DNA from: CBDFHC01 sp965247585
Lineage (GTDB): Bacteria > Chloroflexota > Dehalococcoidia > Lucifugimonadales > GCA-2712585
NCBI GenBank assembly: GCA_965247585.1
Contig: CBDFHC010000002.1
Span: 372,001 to 436,000, forward strand
DNA length: 64,000 bases
Reading direction: 5' to 3'
A model generated the notes under the pieces. That model did not search any database. It was not told the DNA's origin and was given only the letters and a program-made list of their open reading frames with translations. This document shows, piece by piece, positions 34,025-41,560 of this stretch. Positions within the stretch are counted from its first letter, which is position 1. Each line of letters opens with the position of its first letter. Position numbers and translations under genes: made by a program.

Positions 34025-34371
34025 CGTTCCCCCTCCATGATAGTGTTCTCCGGACCGGCCTGGTCCGCATTGACCAGGTCGGCGGTCAAGCCTTGGAGCG
34101 CCTTTCGCAATAAGTCGACAGCCCCGGGCGCCAGGCAGTAACAGACTGACGGCCCCTCTACATTTCCTACAACCAGACCCGCGTCCTTCAGCACCTTAAG
34201 ATGCTGAGACACGGTGGACTGGGCCAACGGCAGTTCCCGTACCACCTCTCCGCATACGCACGTCTTACGCTGGGCCAGCAGGCGAAGGATCTCAAGCCGG
34301 GCAGGGTGAGCCAATGCTTTGAAGAGCATGGCATGGCGCTGGTCAGTGGTCTGAAGAGCTATGGTAGTCAT
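34021..34371 (-). CDS. arsR: ArsR-family repressor (arsenic-responsive type)
   Basis: About 116 residues. Winged helix: MLFKALAHPARLEILRLLAQ, then KTCVCGEVVRELPLAQSTVSQHLKVLKDAG. The CVCGE motif at the start of the DNA-binding helix matches the As(III)-binding ELCVCDL site of ArsR. The C-terminal part VCYCLAPGAVDLL holds further cysteines. ATG 34371 is preferred; ATG 34392 would sit at the start of transcription (possible leaderless start). It is followed without gap by arsM, so the protein likely derepresses arsM when arsenite binds. Confidence 0.87.
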   Translation of the reverse strand: MTTIALQTTDQRHAMLFKALAHPARLEILRLLAQRKTCVCGEVVRELPLAQSTVSQHLKVLKDAGLVVGNVEGPSVCYCLAPGAVDLLRKALQGLTADLVNADQAGPENTIMEGER

Positions 34372-34396
34372 TGGTGAGACCGTTCCATTCATCGCA

Positions 34397-34424
34397 ATTA
34401 TACGATGGATCGTTGCCCTGTCAA
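34397..34424 (-). promoter_or_regulatory. Consensus promoter and ArsR operator for arsR-arsM
   Basis: On the minus strand a perfect TTGACA (34419-34424), 16 nt, and a perfect TATAAT (34397-34402). Inside the spacer an inverted repeat ACGAT-CC-ATCGT (34402-34413) touches the -10 box, a good position for repressor binding that blocks polymerase. It is the best sigma70-like promoter in the window. Confidence 0.7.
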
Positions 34425-34507
34425 GTGGCAAAGACGAGTCTACGCCGTGGTTGGGAACGAGGGCGGCACCTATTGGGCGCGGCGCCCGCTGAGCAACTGA
34501 TACGAAG

Positions 34508-35317
34508 CTAGCTGCGGGAGTTTCGAGCGGCCTGAAGGAGGGCGTGGACTTTGTCCGGGTCCACCGGGTTGTCGGTGACACCGTCCTTCTTCAGCCCGGT
34601 CCCAACGATAAGGCCGTCCGCGTGGGCCAGCATCTGGGCGGCGTTGTCCGGCGTGGCGCCGCTGCCAACGAAGACAGGCACGTCGTCGGCGGCGTCACGG
34701 GCCGCCCTGATGTCTTCCAAGGCTGTCTCTTTGCCGGTGGCGACGCCTGACACGATGACGGCGTCGGCCAGACCACGGAGCACGGCGTCCTCGACCTGGT
34801 CGGAGAGGCTAACGAGACCCAGGGCCGCGGAGTGCTTCACGTCCACATCAGCGAACAGGAGGCAATCGGCGCCGAGCTGGCGACGGTACTGAAGCACCTG
34901 ATGGGCCTCGCCCTGGATAAGACCTTCGCTGGCGGCGCGGGCGCCCATGAGGACGTTGATGCGGACGAACCTGGCGCTGATGGCGGAAGCCACGGCCAGG
35001 GCGGCCAGACCGTCGTTCCGGAGGACGTTGATGCCCAGGGGTGTATTGAAGCTGGCCGAGAGCTCTTGGCCCAGGAGGGTCATGAAAGCGACGGTATGAG
35101 GCGGGACGCGTTGAGGGTGGTAGGGAGCGTCACCGTAGTTTTCAAGAATGAATCCGTTCACGCCGCCGGACACTAATGCCTCGGCGTCGCTCATTAATCG
35201 GCGTCGGACTGGGGCCAGGTCGCCGCCGCGGACGGAGCCAGGAAGCGGCAAAAGATGGAGCATTCCGATTACCGGCTTGGAGACGCCGAATATTTCTTTG
35301 AGCTGGTTTCTATCCAT
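34508..35317 (-). CDS. BtpA/SgcQ family TIM-barrel protein
   Basis: 269 residues from ATG 35317 (MDRNQLKEIFG). Marks: PVIGMLHLLPLPGSVRGGDL, VNGFILENYGDAPYHPQRVP, ARFVRINVLMGARAASEGLI, CLLFADVDVKHSAAL, VIVSGVATGKET and PVFVGSGATPDNAAQML. This is the BtpA/SgcQ family, seen in photosystem I biogenesis of cyanobacteria and in sugar gene clusters elsewhere; the role in a non-phototroph is unknown. The start is supported by family alignment in memory; no strong Shine-Dalgarno sequence. It lies upstream of arsR but is read separately. Confidence 0.85.
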   Translation of the reverse strand: MDRNQLKEIFGVSKPVIGMLHLLPLPGSVRGGDLAPVRRRLMSDAEALVSGGVNGFILENYGDAPYHPQRVPPHTVAFMTLLGQELSASFNTPLGINVLRNDGLAALAVASAISARFVRINVLMGARAASEGLIQGEAHQVLQYRRQLGADCLLFADVDVKHSAALGLVSLSDQVEDAVLRGLADAVIVSGVATGKETALEDIRAARDAADDVPVFVGSGATPDNAAQMLAHADGLIVGTGLKKDGVTDNPVDPDKVHALLQAARNSRS

Positions 35318-35482
35318 GACCAGAGGAACGAGGAGCCGCGGCGTGGCCGGGCCGAGAGTTTGGTATTCTTTGCGGTGGAGCGCCCAGGATAGTATAGAGT
35401 GCACCAGTGAATATGAACACCGAACACCGGCGGATAGCGGTGACGCGCCAAGGCTCGAATGGCGCCAGCGAAAGGGGGTCTC

Positions 35483-35845
35483 ATGGTCTACAACGTGGTG
35501 GGTGTTACCATCTGGACGGGCGACCTGGAGCGGTTGCGCCGGTTCTACCGGGACACTATGAGGCTGCCGCTACATTCGGACCACGGCGACTTCGTGGCCT
35601 TCCGGTGGGGTGACATGCGGTTTAACCTGGGGTCTCATGACGGGGTGCAAGGACAGAGCCGCGAGCCGTATCGAGTGATGATTAACCTGGGGGTGGAGGA
35701 CATACAGGACGAGTGTCGGCGGCTGGCGGCCGAGGGGGTGGAGTTCATCCGCACGCCGGAGCAGGAGGGCTGGGGTGGCTGGGTGGCGACGTTCAAGGAC
35801 CCGGACGGGAATGTGTTGCAGCTGTTGGAGATGCCCAAGGCCTGA
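35483..35845 (+). CDS. VOC (glyoxalase-like) family protein
   Basis: 120 residues, MVYNVVGVTIWTGDLERLRR, followed by FYRDTMRLPL, GDFVAFRWGDMRFNLGSHDG, RVMINLGVEDIQDECRRL and GGWVATFKDPDGNVLQLLEM. One complete VOC unit with the C-terminal Glu metal ligand (LQLLE). The ATG at 35483 has AAAGGGGG upstream; an in-frame ATG at 35459 is weaker. A broken copy of its 3' end lies at 36272-36371. Substrate unknown. Confidence 0.8.
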   Translation: MVYNVVGVTIWTGDLERLRRFYRDTMRLPLHSDHGDFVAFRWGDMRFNLGSHDGVQGQSREPYRVMINLGVEDIQDECRRLAAEGVEFIRTPEQEGWGGWVATFKDPDGNVLQLLEMPKA

Positions 35846-35917
35846 CCATGTAGACTAAGTTTTGTAGCCAACCAAGCCGCAAGGCAATGATCTCGTATTT
35901 GAGAAAGTGAACAGGAG

Positions 35918-36226
35918 ATGGCGGAACTAGATAGAGAAGAGCTGGGGTTCTTGGAGTCCTTCAACCGAAATGAATGGAAGCCAGTGGACGGCCAAGAAGA
36001 GGAAGCTGCGCGTTACGGTAAGTACGCGAGCGCCACTTTCAAAAAGGATATGCGGGTAAACATCCGTATCTCTAAAGGAGACCTGGAATCCATAACATTG
36101 AGTGCGCTGGAGGAAGGTATCCCATATCAAACCTTGATGGGAAGCATTCTTCACAAGTATGTAAACGGCCGTTTGGTTGATAAAGGCAGCGCGGCTCGGT
36201 CCAAGGCCAGCGCGGAGCGGAGATAG
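35918..36226 (+). CDS. CopG/BrnA-like antitoxin, apparently without toxin
   Basis: 102 residues. The segment MRVNIRISKGDLESITLSAL and EGIPYQTLMGSILHKYVNGR matches the CopG-antitoxin (COG5304/BrnA-like) ribbon-helix-helix DNA-binding pattern. In type II systems the toxin gene (BrnT or RelE) stands next to the antitoxin; here the 72-nt gap upstream and the region downstream show none. An ACAGGAG site precedes the ATG. The gene is lower in GC than its neighbours and sits between a VOC gene and a VOC fragment, so it looks like imported DNA. Confidence 0.65.
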   Translation: MAELDREELGFLESFNRNEWKPVDGQEEEAARYGKYASATFKKDMRVNIRISKGDLESITLSALEEGIPYQTLMGSILHKYVNGRLVDKGSAARSKASAERR

Positions 36227-36271
36227 GGTACACGCTGTTGTCGTCCGCCACGGTTCACCTGGGCGGCGGTT

Positions 36272-36371
36272 TGAAGGGGAATGGAGCGGCTGGGTGGCCA
36301 CGTTGAAGGACCCGGTGGAGGATGCAGTACCCTACCTAGGGATGTCTGGGAGGCACATAGTCAAGGCTTGA
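36272..36371 (+). pseudogene. Broken 3' end of a second VOC gene
   Basis: The coded sequence EWSGWVATLKDPVEDAVPYL with a TGA stop at 36371 parallels EGWGGWVATFKDPDGNVLQL of the intact VOC gene at 35483-35845. At the DNA level GGCTGGGTGG, then ACGTT and AAGGACCCGG are shared. The N-terminal two thirds of the domain are missing and the metal-ligand Glu region is eroded. It overlaps the end of the DUF6602 gene on the other strand. Likely remnant of a duplication split by insertion. Confidence 0.55.
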
Positions 36372-37283
36372 ATCGACGGATACATGGCGAACGTTAACGT
36401 TAGGGATTCCGTATTTAGCGTTCAATTCACTGATGGCTAACACAGAGCGCGTCAGATGACCAAACAATTCAACGAAGAACTTATAGAAGCAGTCATTCTG
36501 GTCATGGTCATATATAGTCTCGGTCAGGTTCTCAGCCCGGTCCCTACAGAAGTCTGCCGATATGGCAGGTCCTGAGTCTGGGCGTACTGTATAGAACGCG
36601 ACTCCGTGATCCAGTACGCACAGCATCTTGACCATATCATCCCTGGCTAACTGCCGGTTGATATGAAAGAAACGGGAAGCCAGATCGGAGAATGCAACAC
36701 CGCGAACGGTTCTGGTTGCCAAAACAACCGTGTATAACGGGTTTAATATGAGGCCCTCTTTGTCAAATTGGGTAATATGTTGATTCTCGGTGATGTGACC
36801 GTATGGATTCCTAGGGCGGTTTAGTCGCGATACGGTGACGAGTTTTTTCATGGCTTCGTCTAGCTGACCATACGATAACGTCTGCTTTATCTCAACAACT
36901 GAGTATATGGCCTCAATTGGGAAATGGACCCCTCGAGACTCCGAGGTGGCACCAAGTTTTACAACTGGGGCCCACATGCGATTACTCACTAGCACGTCAC
37001 AGTCACCTGCCGTGGCCCCATCCCCATCGTCGACTGTCCCCGGGCTGACAGTGTAGCGGCTAGGAAGTAGGTCGCGTAACTCTCGACGAACGATATCTTC
37101 AAGACCTAGTCCAGAATCGAAGTTTTGAACATTGAAGCTTCGTTCAATCATCCCTTCCTGGACTATTCTTCGCTGAGCCCCGTTACACGTCAGACGTAGC
37201 GCCTGCTTCAAGGCCTCGCGTGCCTTAGGAGGCGTCGTTGGCATCCATCCTTTGGTATCAGGCAGTTTATCTTGCCATTTCAT
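36336..37283 (-). CDS. DUF6602-like protein, possible PD-(D/E)xK nuclease fold
   Basis: 315 residues. The middle reads GLGLEDIVRRELRDLLPSRY, TAGDCDVLVSNRM and FPIEAIYSVVEIKQTLSYGQ. The spaced E, GDCD and EIK residues resemble a PD-(D/E)xK nuclease core, and the FPIE...VVEIK block resembles DUF6602. No toxin, methylase or helicase partner is in sight. Base composition is clearly lower in GC than the neighbours, which suggests horizontal gain. Possibly a defence nuclease; function unproven. Convergent with the CopG-like gene. Confidence 0.55.
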   Translation of the reverse strand: MKWQDKLPDTKGWMPTTPPKAREALKQALRLTCNGAQRRIVQEGMIERSFNVQNFDSGLGLEDIVRRELRDLLPSRYTVSPGTVDDGDGATAGDCDVLVSNRMWAPVVKLGATSESRGVHFPIEAIYSVVEIKQTLSYGQLDEAMKKLVTVSRLNRPRNPYGHITENQHITQFDKEGLILNPLYTVVLATRTVRGVAFSDLASRFFHINRQLARDDMVKMLCVLDHGVAFYTVRPDSGPAISADFCRDRAENLTETIYDHDQNDCFYKFFVELFGHLTRSVLAISELNAKYGIPNVNVRHVSVDSSLDYVPPRHP

Positions 37284-37297
37284 CCTGTCTTACCTCG

Positions 37298-38326
37298 TTA
37301 CAAAATCAGCATGGCGTCGCCGAAGGAGTAGAAGCGGTAGCGGCGCTGGATGGCGTCTTCGTACGCGGCTTTGAGCCGGTCCCAACCGGCGAAGGCGGAG
37401 GCCAGCATCAGGGTGGTGGAGCGGGGGAGGTGGAAGTTGGTGACCACGGCGTCCACCAGCCTAAACTGATGTCCGGGCAAGACGAGGAGGTCCGCCCAAC
37501 CGCTTACGGTTTCCAGGGAATCAGTCCCGGATCTCTGAGACCAGAGGGCAGCCTGCTCCAGGGAACGCACCACCGTGGTGCCTACGGCAACTACCCTGCG
37601 GCCTTCTCGTTTGGCGAGGTTAACGGCAGTGGCGGTCTCCTCCGGGACGGTGAAGTGCTCAGTGTGCACCTTATGGGCGCGAGGGTCTTCGGCGTGGACG
37701 GGCCGGAAGGTGTCCAGCCCCACGTGCAGGGTGACGCTGGCGACGTTTACGCCATTTTCCTCGAGCCGTTCCAGGAGCCGTGGCGTGAAGTGGAGGCCGG
37801 CGGTGGGAGCGGCAGCGCTGCCGGGCTCCCGAGCGTAGACGGTCTGGTAGCGTTCCGCGTCGTCCACCGGCTGGTGGATGTAGGGCGGAAGGGGCACCTG
37901 GCCCCAGCGCGACATATCCTCTTCGGTAGAGAGGCGCACCAATCGAGGGGTGTCGTCCCGGAGCTCTAGCACTTCCACGTCAACATCAGTGCCGGCTACC
38001 TGGAATCGGCTGCCAGGCTTCAGGTGGCGGCCGGGCCGGCCGATGGCCTGCCAGAGGAGCGGCCCTTCCCGCCGGAGGAGCAGCAGCTCGACGTTTTTCC
38101 CTCCGGCGCTGGCATGGGCTTGCAGTCTGGCGGGGATGACCCGGCTGTCGTTGACGACCAACAGGTCGCCAGCCGATAGGTAGCGAGGCAGGTCACTGAA
38201 CAGGGCATGTTCTGTGAGCCCGGAACCACGATTCAGTACCAGCATCCGGCTGGAATCGCGGGGTTCCAAAGGAGTCTGGGCGATGAGCTCCTGGGGCAGG
38301 GAGTAATCGAAGTCGCTGGTCCGCAT
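37298..38326 (-). CDS. queA: S-adenosylmethionine:tRNA ribosyltransferase-isomerase
   Basis: 342 residues from ATG 38326. QueA marks: MRTSDFDYSLPQELIAQTPL, EPRDSSRMLVLNR, DLLVVNDSRVIPARL, LLRREGPLLWQAIGRP, GSAAAPTAGLHFTPRLLERL, VTLHVGLDTFRPV and VTNFHLPRSTTLMLASAF. The enzyme adds the epoxy-cyclopentanediol part from SAM to preQ1 in tRNA to make epoxyqueuosine in the cytosol. A longer start at 38380 is possible (18 extra residues unlike the family). No tgt or other queuosine gene is next to it. Confidence 0.93.
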   Translation of the reverse strand: MRTSDFDYSLPQELIAQTPLEPRDSSRMLVLNRGSGLTEHALFSDLPRYLSAGDLLVVNDSRVIPARLQAHASAGGKNVELLLLRREGPLLWQAIGRPGRHLKPGSRFQVAGTDVDVEVLELRDDTPRLVRLSTEEDMSRWGQVPLPPYIHQPVDDAERYQTVYAREPGSAAAPTAGLHFTPRLLERLEENGVNVASVTLHVGLDTFRPVHAEDPRAHKVHTEHFTVPEETATAVNLAKREGRRVVAVGTTVVRSLEQAALWSQRSGTDSLETVSGWADLLVLPGHQFRLVDAVVTNFHLPRSTTLMLASAFAGWDRLKAAYEDAIQRRYRFYSFGDAMLIL

Positions 38327-38435
38327 GTCAAAAAGGAGTGTGAAGATCCGCTGGAAAGCGACCCGGTAACGGGGGATCATCCCGTTGCCAGCGGAGCGCC
38401 GAAGAGTGAACTGGTGGGGATTTCCCCATAACCGG

Positions 38436-38441
38436 ATTATA
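38436..38441 (-). promoter_or_regulatory. Candidate -10 box upstream of queA
   Basis: A perfect TATAAT on the minus strand, preceded by TG but with no matching -35 hexamer. It would start a message near 38430, about 50 nt before the longer queA start and 104 nt before the favoured one. Confidence 0.35.
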
Positions 38442-38473
38442 CAGCCGCCACCAATGACGGGTTCAGAGTTGCG

Positions 38474-38502
38474 TTGACCAAGGGAGAGACGATTGCTAGA
38501 AT
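38474..38502 (+). promoter_or_regulatory. Promoter for the alpha-beta-barrel protein/thiolase unit
   Basis: TTGACC (38474-38479), 17 nt, TAGAAT (38497-38502); five of six matches in both boxes. The message would start near 38509 and reach AAGGAGG before the ATG at 38571. Confidence 0.6.
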
Positions 38503-38570
38503 GCCGCTCATTCCTGAGCCATATTGACGTGAAATACCATTGAGCTTTGGGTCACATAAGGAGGACCGAG

Positions 38571-38888
38571 ATGGCAATAATTGAACGTAGGATTTTCCAC
38601 GGCAAGATCAACAGTGCGGACCAGTTGGTGGAGTTGATGAGGGAAGGCAACAAGATGATGGAGTCGGCCGGGGTGGATCCGAGCAAGACCAGGATTTTGA
38701 CGGACTACTTGAGCGGGCGGACGGACCGGGTGGTTTGGGAGTATGAGGTGGCGAGCCTGGCCGAAATGGAGAAGCTATACGGCTCAGCTATGAGTGATCC
38801 CGCGATGGAGGAAGCGTTCGGGAAGATGATGGGCCGCATAACAGAATTGGTGGAGTACGCGGAAGTGGAACACTGGAGTGTCCAGTAG
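38571..38888 (+). CDS. Small alpha-beta-barrel-like protein (NIPSNAP/DUF1428-like)
   Basis: 105 residues, MAIIERRIFHGKINSADQLV, then NKMMESAGVDPSKTRILTDY, VVWEYEVASLAEMEKLYGSA and EHWSVQ. The pattern beta-alpha-beta-beta-alpha-beta resembles dimeric alpha-beta-barrel (ferredoxin-like) proteins of the NIPSNAP type. No catalytic motif is recognised. A strong AAGGAGG lies upstream of ATG 38571. It is followed after 58 nt by the thiolase gene and is probably part of the same message. Confidence 0.65.
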   Translation: MAIIERRIFHGKINSADQLVELMREGNKMMESAGVDPSKTRILTDYLSGRTDRVVWEYEVASLAEMEKLYGSAMSDPAMEEAFGKMMGRITELVEYAEVEHWSVQ

Positions 38889-38946
38889 GGCAAGCAGATA
38901 GTATTGAAGCGTTAGTTGATTGACAAGAATCGGAGGTATCGCCGCC

Positions 38947-40146
38947 ATGCGTGACGTAGCGATTGTAAGCCCGGTACGTACCCCAGTGGGCAGGTTTGGA
39001 GGAGCGCTCCGGGACGTTTCCGCGGCGGAGCTGGGCTCCGTGGTGATCAAGGAGGTGCTGGCGCGCACCGGCCTAGACGGAGAGAGGGTGGACGAGGTTA
39101 TCCTGGGCCACGGGTACCCGAGTGGAGAGAACCCAGCGATAGGCAGACTGTGTGCGCTGAAGGCGGGCCTCCCCATTGAGGTGCCGGGCTACCAGTTGGA
39201 CAGGCGCTGTTCGTCTGGGCTCCAGTCGATACTGAACGCGGCGATGCAGATACAGACAGGTAACGCCGATGTGGTAATCGCCGGAGGGGTGGAGAGCATG
39301 AGCGCGGCGGAGTATTACACCACCGCGGCGCGGTGGGGAGGCCGGTTCGGGTCCACTACGCTGCACGACAGACTGGAAAGGGCGAGGGAGACGGTCTCTC
39401 CGGAAGAGCGTTTCGGGCACATAGCAGGAATGCTGGAGACGGCGGAAAACCTGGCGAAGAAGTACGAAATCTCCAGGGAAGAGCAGGACCAGTTCGCCCT
39501 GAGAAGCCATCAAAACGCGGTGGCGGCGAATGAAGCGGGAAAGTTCACCGATGAGGTAGTGCCAGTGCCAGTGCCGCAGCGGCGAGGAGACCCGGTGCTG
39601 GTGGATACAGACGAGGGCCCGCGGAAGGACACGTCCATGGAAGCGTTGTCAAAGTTGAGGGCGGTGAACAAGGACGGAACGGTGACGGCGGGAAACGCCA
39701 GCAGCCAGAACGACGCGGCGTCGGTGTGTCTGGTGGTGGGCGCCGACAAGCTGGAGGAGTTGGGCCTGGAACCCATGGCGTATCTTCGTGGGTGGGCTTC
39801 GGCGGGGGTGCATCCGGCTTACATGGGAATAGGCCCGGTGCCGGCAGTGGAGAAGCTGTTCAAGAAGACGGGGCTGTCATGGGACGATATTGGCTTGATT
39901 GAACTTAACGAGGCGTTCGCGGCCCAGGTGCTGGCGGTGCTGCGGGAGTGGCAGCTTCCAGATGAATCTATACTAAACGTGAATGGGTCCGGCATATCAT
40001 TAGGGCACCCCATCGCGGCCACGGGGGCGCGAATCCTGGCGACGATGCTGTACGAGATGCGCCGGCGCCAGTGCCGTTATGGTCTGGAGACGATGTGCGT
40101 TGGCGGCGGCCAGGGCGTGGCGGCGGTTTTTGAGCGGGCTGCTTAA
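38947..40146 (+). CDS. Acetyl-CoA acetyltransferase (thiolase family)
   Basis: 399 residues from ATG 38947 with GGAGGT upstream. The active-site Cys is in LDRRCSSGLQSI, the His in GSGISLGHPIAATGARI and the second Cys in ETMCVGGGQGVAAVFERA. NEAFAAQVLAVLREW is the third thiolase signature. Length and motifs fit biosynthetic or degradative thiolase II; direction cannot be told. Reaction: acetyl-CoA condensation or acetoacetyl-CoA/3-ketoacyl-CoA cleavage in the cytosol. A hairpin terminator follows at 40207-40234. Confidence 0.92.
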   Translation: MRDVAIVSPVRTPVGRFGGALRDVSAAELGSVVIKEVLARTGLDGERVDEVILGHGYPSGENPAIGRLCALKAGLPIEVPGYQLDRRCSSGLQSILNAAMQIQTGNADVVIAGGVESMSAAEYYTTAARWGGRFGSTTLHDRLERARETVSPEERFGHIAGMLETAENLAKKYEISREEQDQFALRSHQNAVAANEAGKFTDEVVPVPVPQRRGDPVLVDTDEGPRKDTSMEALSKLRAVNKDGTVTAGNASSQNDAASVCLVVGADKLEELGLEPMAYLRGWASAGVHPAYMGIGPVPAVEKLFKKTGLSWDDIGLIELNEAFAAQVLAVLREWQLPDESILNVNGSGISLGHPIAATGARILATMLYEMRRRQCRYGLETMCVGGGQGVAAVFERAA

Positions 40147-40206
40147 GCCCGCACCGAGCTTCAGCACCTGAGACGTACAGGACGCAAAGAGAGCCGCAAA
40201 ACATAA

Positions 40207-40241
40207 AGCGGTGGCGACATGTATCGCCACCGCTTGTTTAT
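40207..40241. terminator. Bidirectional terminator between thiolase and amidohydrolase genes
   Basis: An 11-bp perfect stem AGCGGTGGCGA (40207-40217) with TCGCCACCGCT (40224-40234) and a 6-nt loop. T-rich tails follow on both strands (TTGTTTATT on plus; TTATGTTTTG on minus), suiting two convergent genes. Confidence 0.85.
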
Positions 40242-40278
40242 TAGGGTTCTAGTTGCCTATGGGTACGTCGCCTAGTGT

Positions 40279-41499
40279 TTAGTCGCCAACAAGAACGCCG
40301 GCCTCCTTTAGCCTGGAAGCAGCGGCCTCGGCCTTTTTGAAGTGCTCGTCGGTGAAGGCGTAGAGGGAGGCCCCACCGCCCAGTATCTGCCCGGCCATCT
40401 CCTTAGGAACAGTCTTCAGCAGATTGTTGGAGACCTCGGGGAAGTTGGAGTCGAAGTGCGGGTAGTCGGTAGAGATGCACATGCGATCGGCGCCGATGAG
40501 GTTGGCAACGGGCTCGATTTCCGGCTCGCTGCCTTCCACGGCGGCCCAGCAGTTTCGACGGAAGTACTCCTTCGGGGTCATGGAGAGGTAGGGAGCATGG
40601 CTGTTACGGTACTGGGGATAGTCCCATTCGATGCGGGTCAACAGCCCGGGCACCCAGGAGTTCTGGGCTTCCAAGTAGCCGACGCGGATGTTGGGGTGGA
40701 ATTCGAACACGCCGCCGACAATCTGGGCCACCAAGGCCTGTTGCATTTCGATCCAGTGGCTGGTGACGTGGCGATAGAAGCGGTTCTCGCCGTAGAGGGT
40801 GTTCATGTGGGAGTACCAGGCGCCGGTGCCTTCGTGGAAGCACCAGGCCACGTCCAGCTCTTCGTGGAGTGAGTAGAGCGGGTCCCAGTAGTTGGAGTGC
40901 CAGAAGCGGCCGTTGACCATATTGGGTCTGATAAAAGAGCCAACAGCGCCCAATTCCGTGACGCAGCGGTGCAACTCTTCACAGGCCAGGTTGACATCAT
41001 GAACGGGGAGCATGGCGGAGAATTTGAGCTGATCAGGGCTGTACTGGCAGAAGTCATGAATCCAGTTGTTGTAGGCGCGGCACAGGGCCAAGGAAAGCTG
41101 GGGGTCCAGGTCGTCACGGGCGATGAGGTTGAGACCGATGGTGGGAAAGAGGACAGCGATGTCTATTCCCTCTATCTCCATGCCCATGACCTGGGCCTCG
41201 GCGTTGTAGTCACGCTCAATGGCGAAGTCCAGCCGGCCGCTGCCGGCGATGCGGGACCCGGAGAGAGGCTGGGTGGAGTTGGAGGTGATGCCGCTGGTGG
41301 GTTTACGGTACTGCTCCAAATCATCGTCCATGGAGCGAGCGACGCCGTCAATGATGATTTTGCCGGTGCGGGCCTGTCCGTCCGCACCCCTGGGCACGGT
41401 CACCCGTTCCTTGAAATTCGGGTCCAGGTACCTGTCAAGGAGGTCCGGCGGCTCCATTATGTGCATATCACAGTCTACAAACCTGAAACCATTTTTCAT
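40279..41499 (-). CDS. Amidohydrolase-2 family hydrolase/decarboxylase
   Basis: 406 residues. Marks: RFVDCDMHIMEPPDLLDRYL (D-x-H metal site), IDIAVLFPTIGLNL, RAYNNWIHDFCQYSPDQLKF, LDVAWCFHEGTGAW (metal His), RVGYLEAQNSWVPGLLTR and CISTDYPHFDSNFPE with the catalytic Asp. Close in type to the 6758 gene but not the same. It lies downstream of an NHL propeller gene on the same strand (61 nt gap). AGGAGG precedes the ATG. Expected cytosolic zinc enzyme for an unknown aromatic or cyclic substrate. Confidence 0.85.
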   Translation of the reverse strand: MKNGFRFVDCDMHIMEPPDLLDRYLDPNFKERVTVPRGADGQARTGKIIIDGVARSMDDDLEQYRKPTSGITSNSTQPLSGSRIAGSGRLDFAIERDYNAEAQVMGMEIEGIDIAVLFPTIGLNLIARDDLDPQLSLALCRAYNNWIHDFCQYSPDQLKFSAMLPVHDVNLACEELHRCVTELGAVGSFIRPNMVNGRFWHSNYWDPLYSLHEELDVAWCFHEGTGAWYSHMNTLYGENRFYRHVTSHWIEMQQALVAQIVGGVFEFHPNIRVGYLEAQNSWVPGLLTRIEWDYPQYRNSHAPYLSMTPKEYFRRNCWAAVEGSEPEIEPVANLIGADRMCISTDYPHFDSNFPEVSNNLLKTVPKEMAGQILGGGASLYAFTDEHFKKAEAAASRLKEAGVLVGD

Positions 41500-41560
41500 G
41501 AGGTCCTCCTATTGGGAAAAGTTGACGTTACCTAGAGCGATCGCGTTGCGGTCTGGAAGG

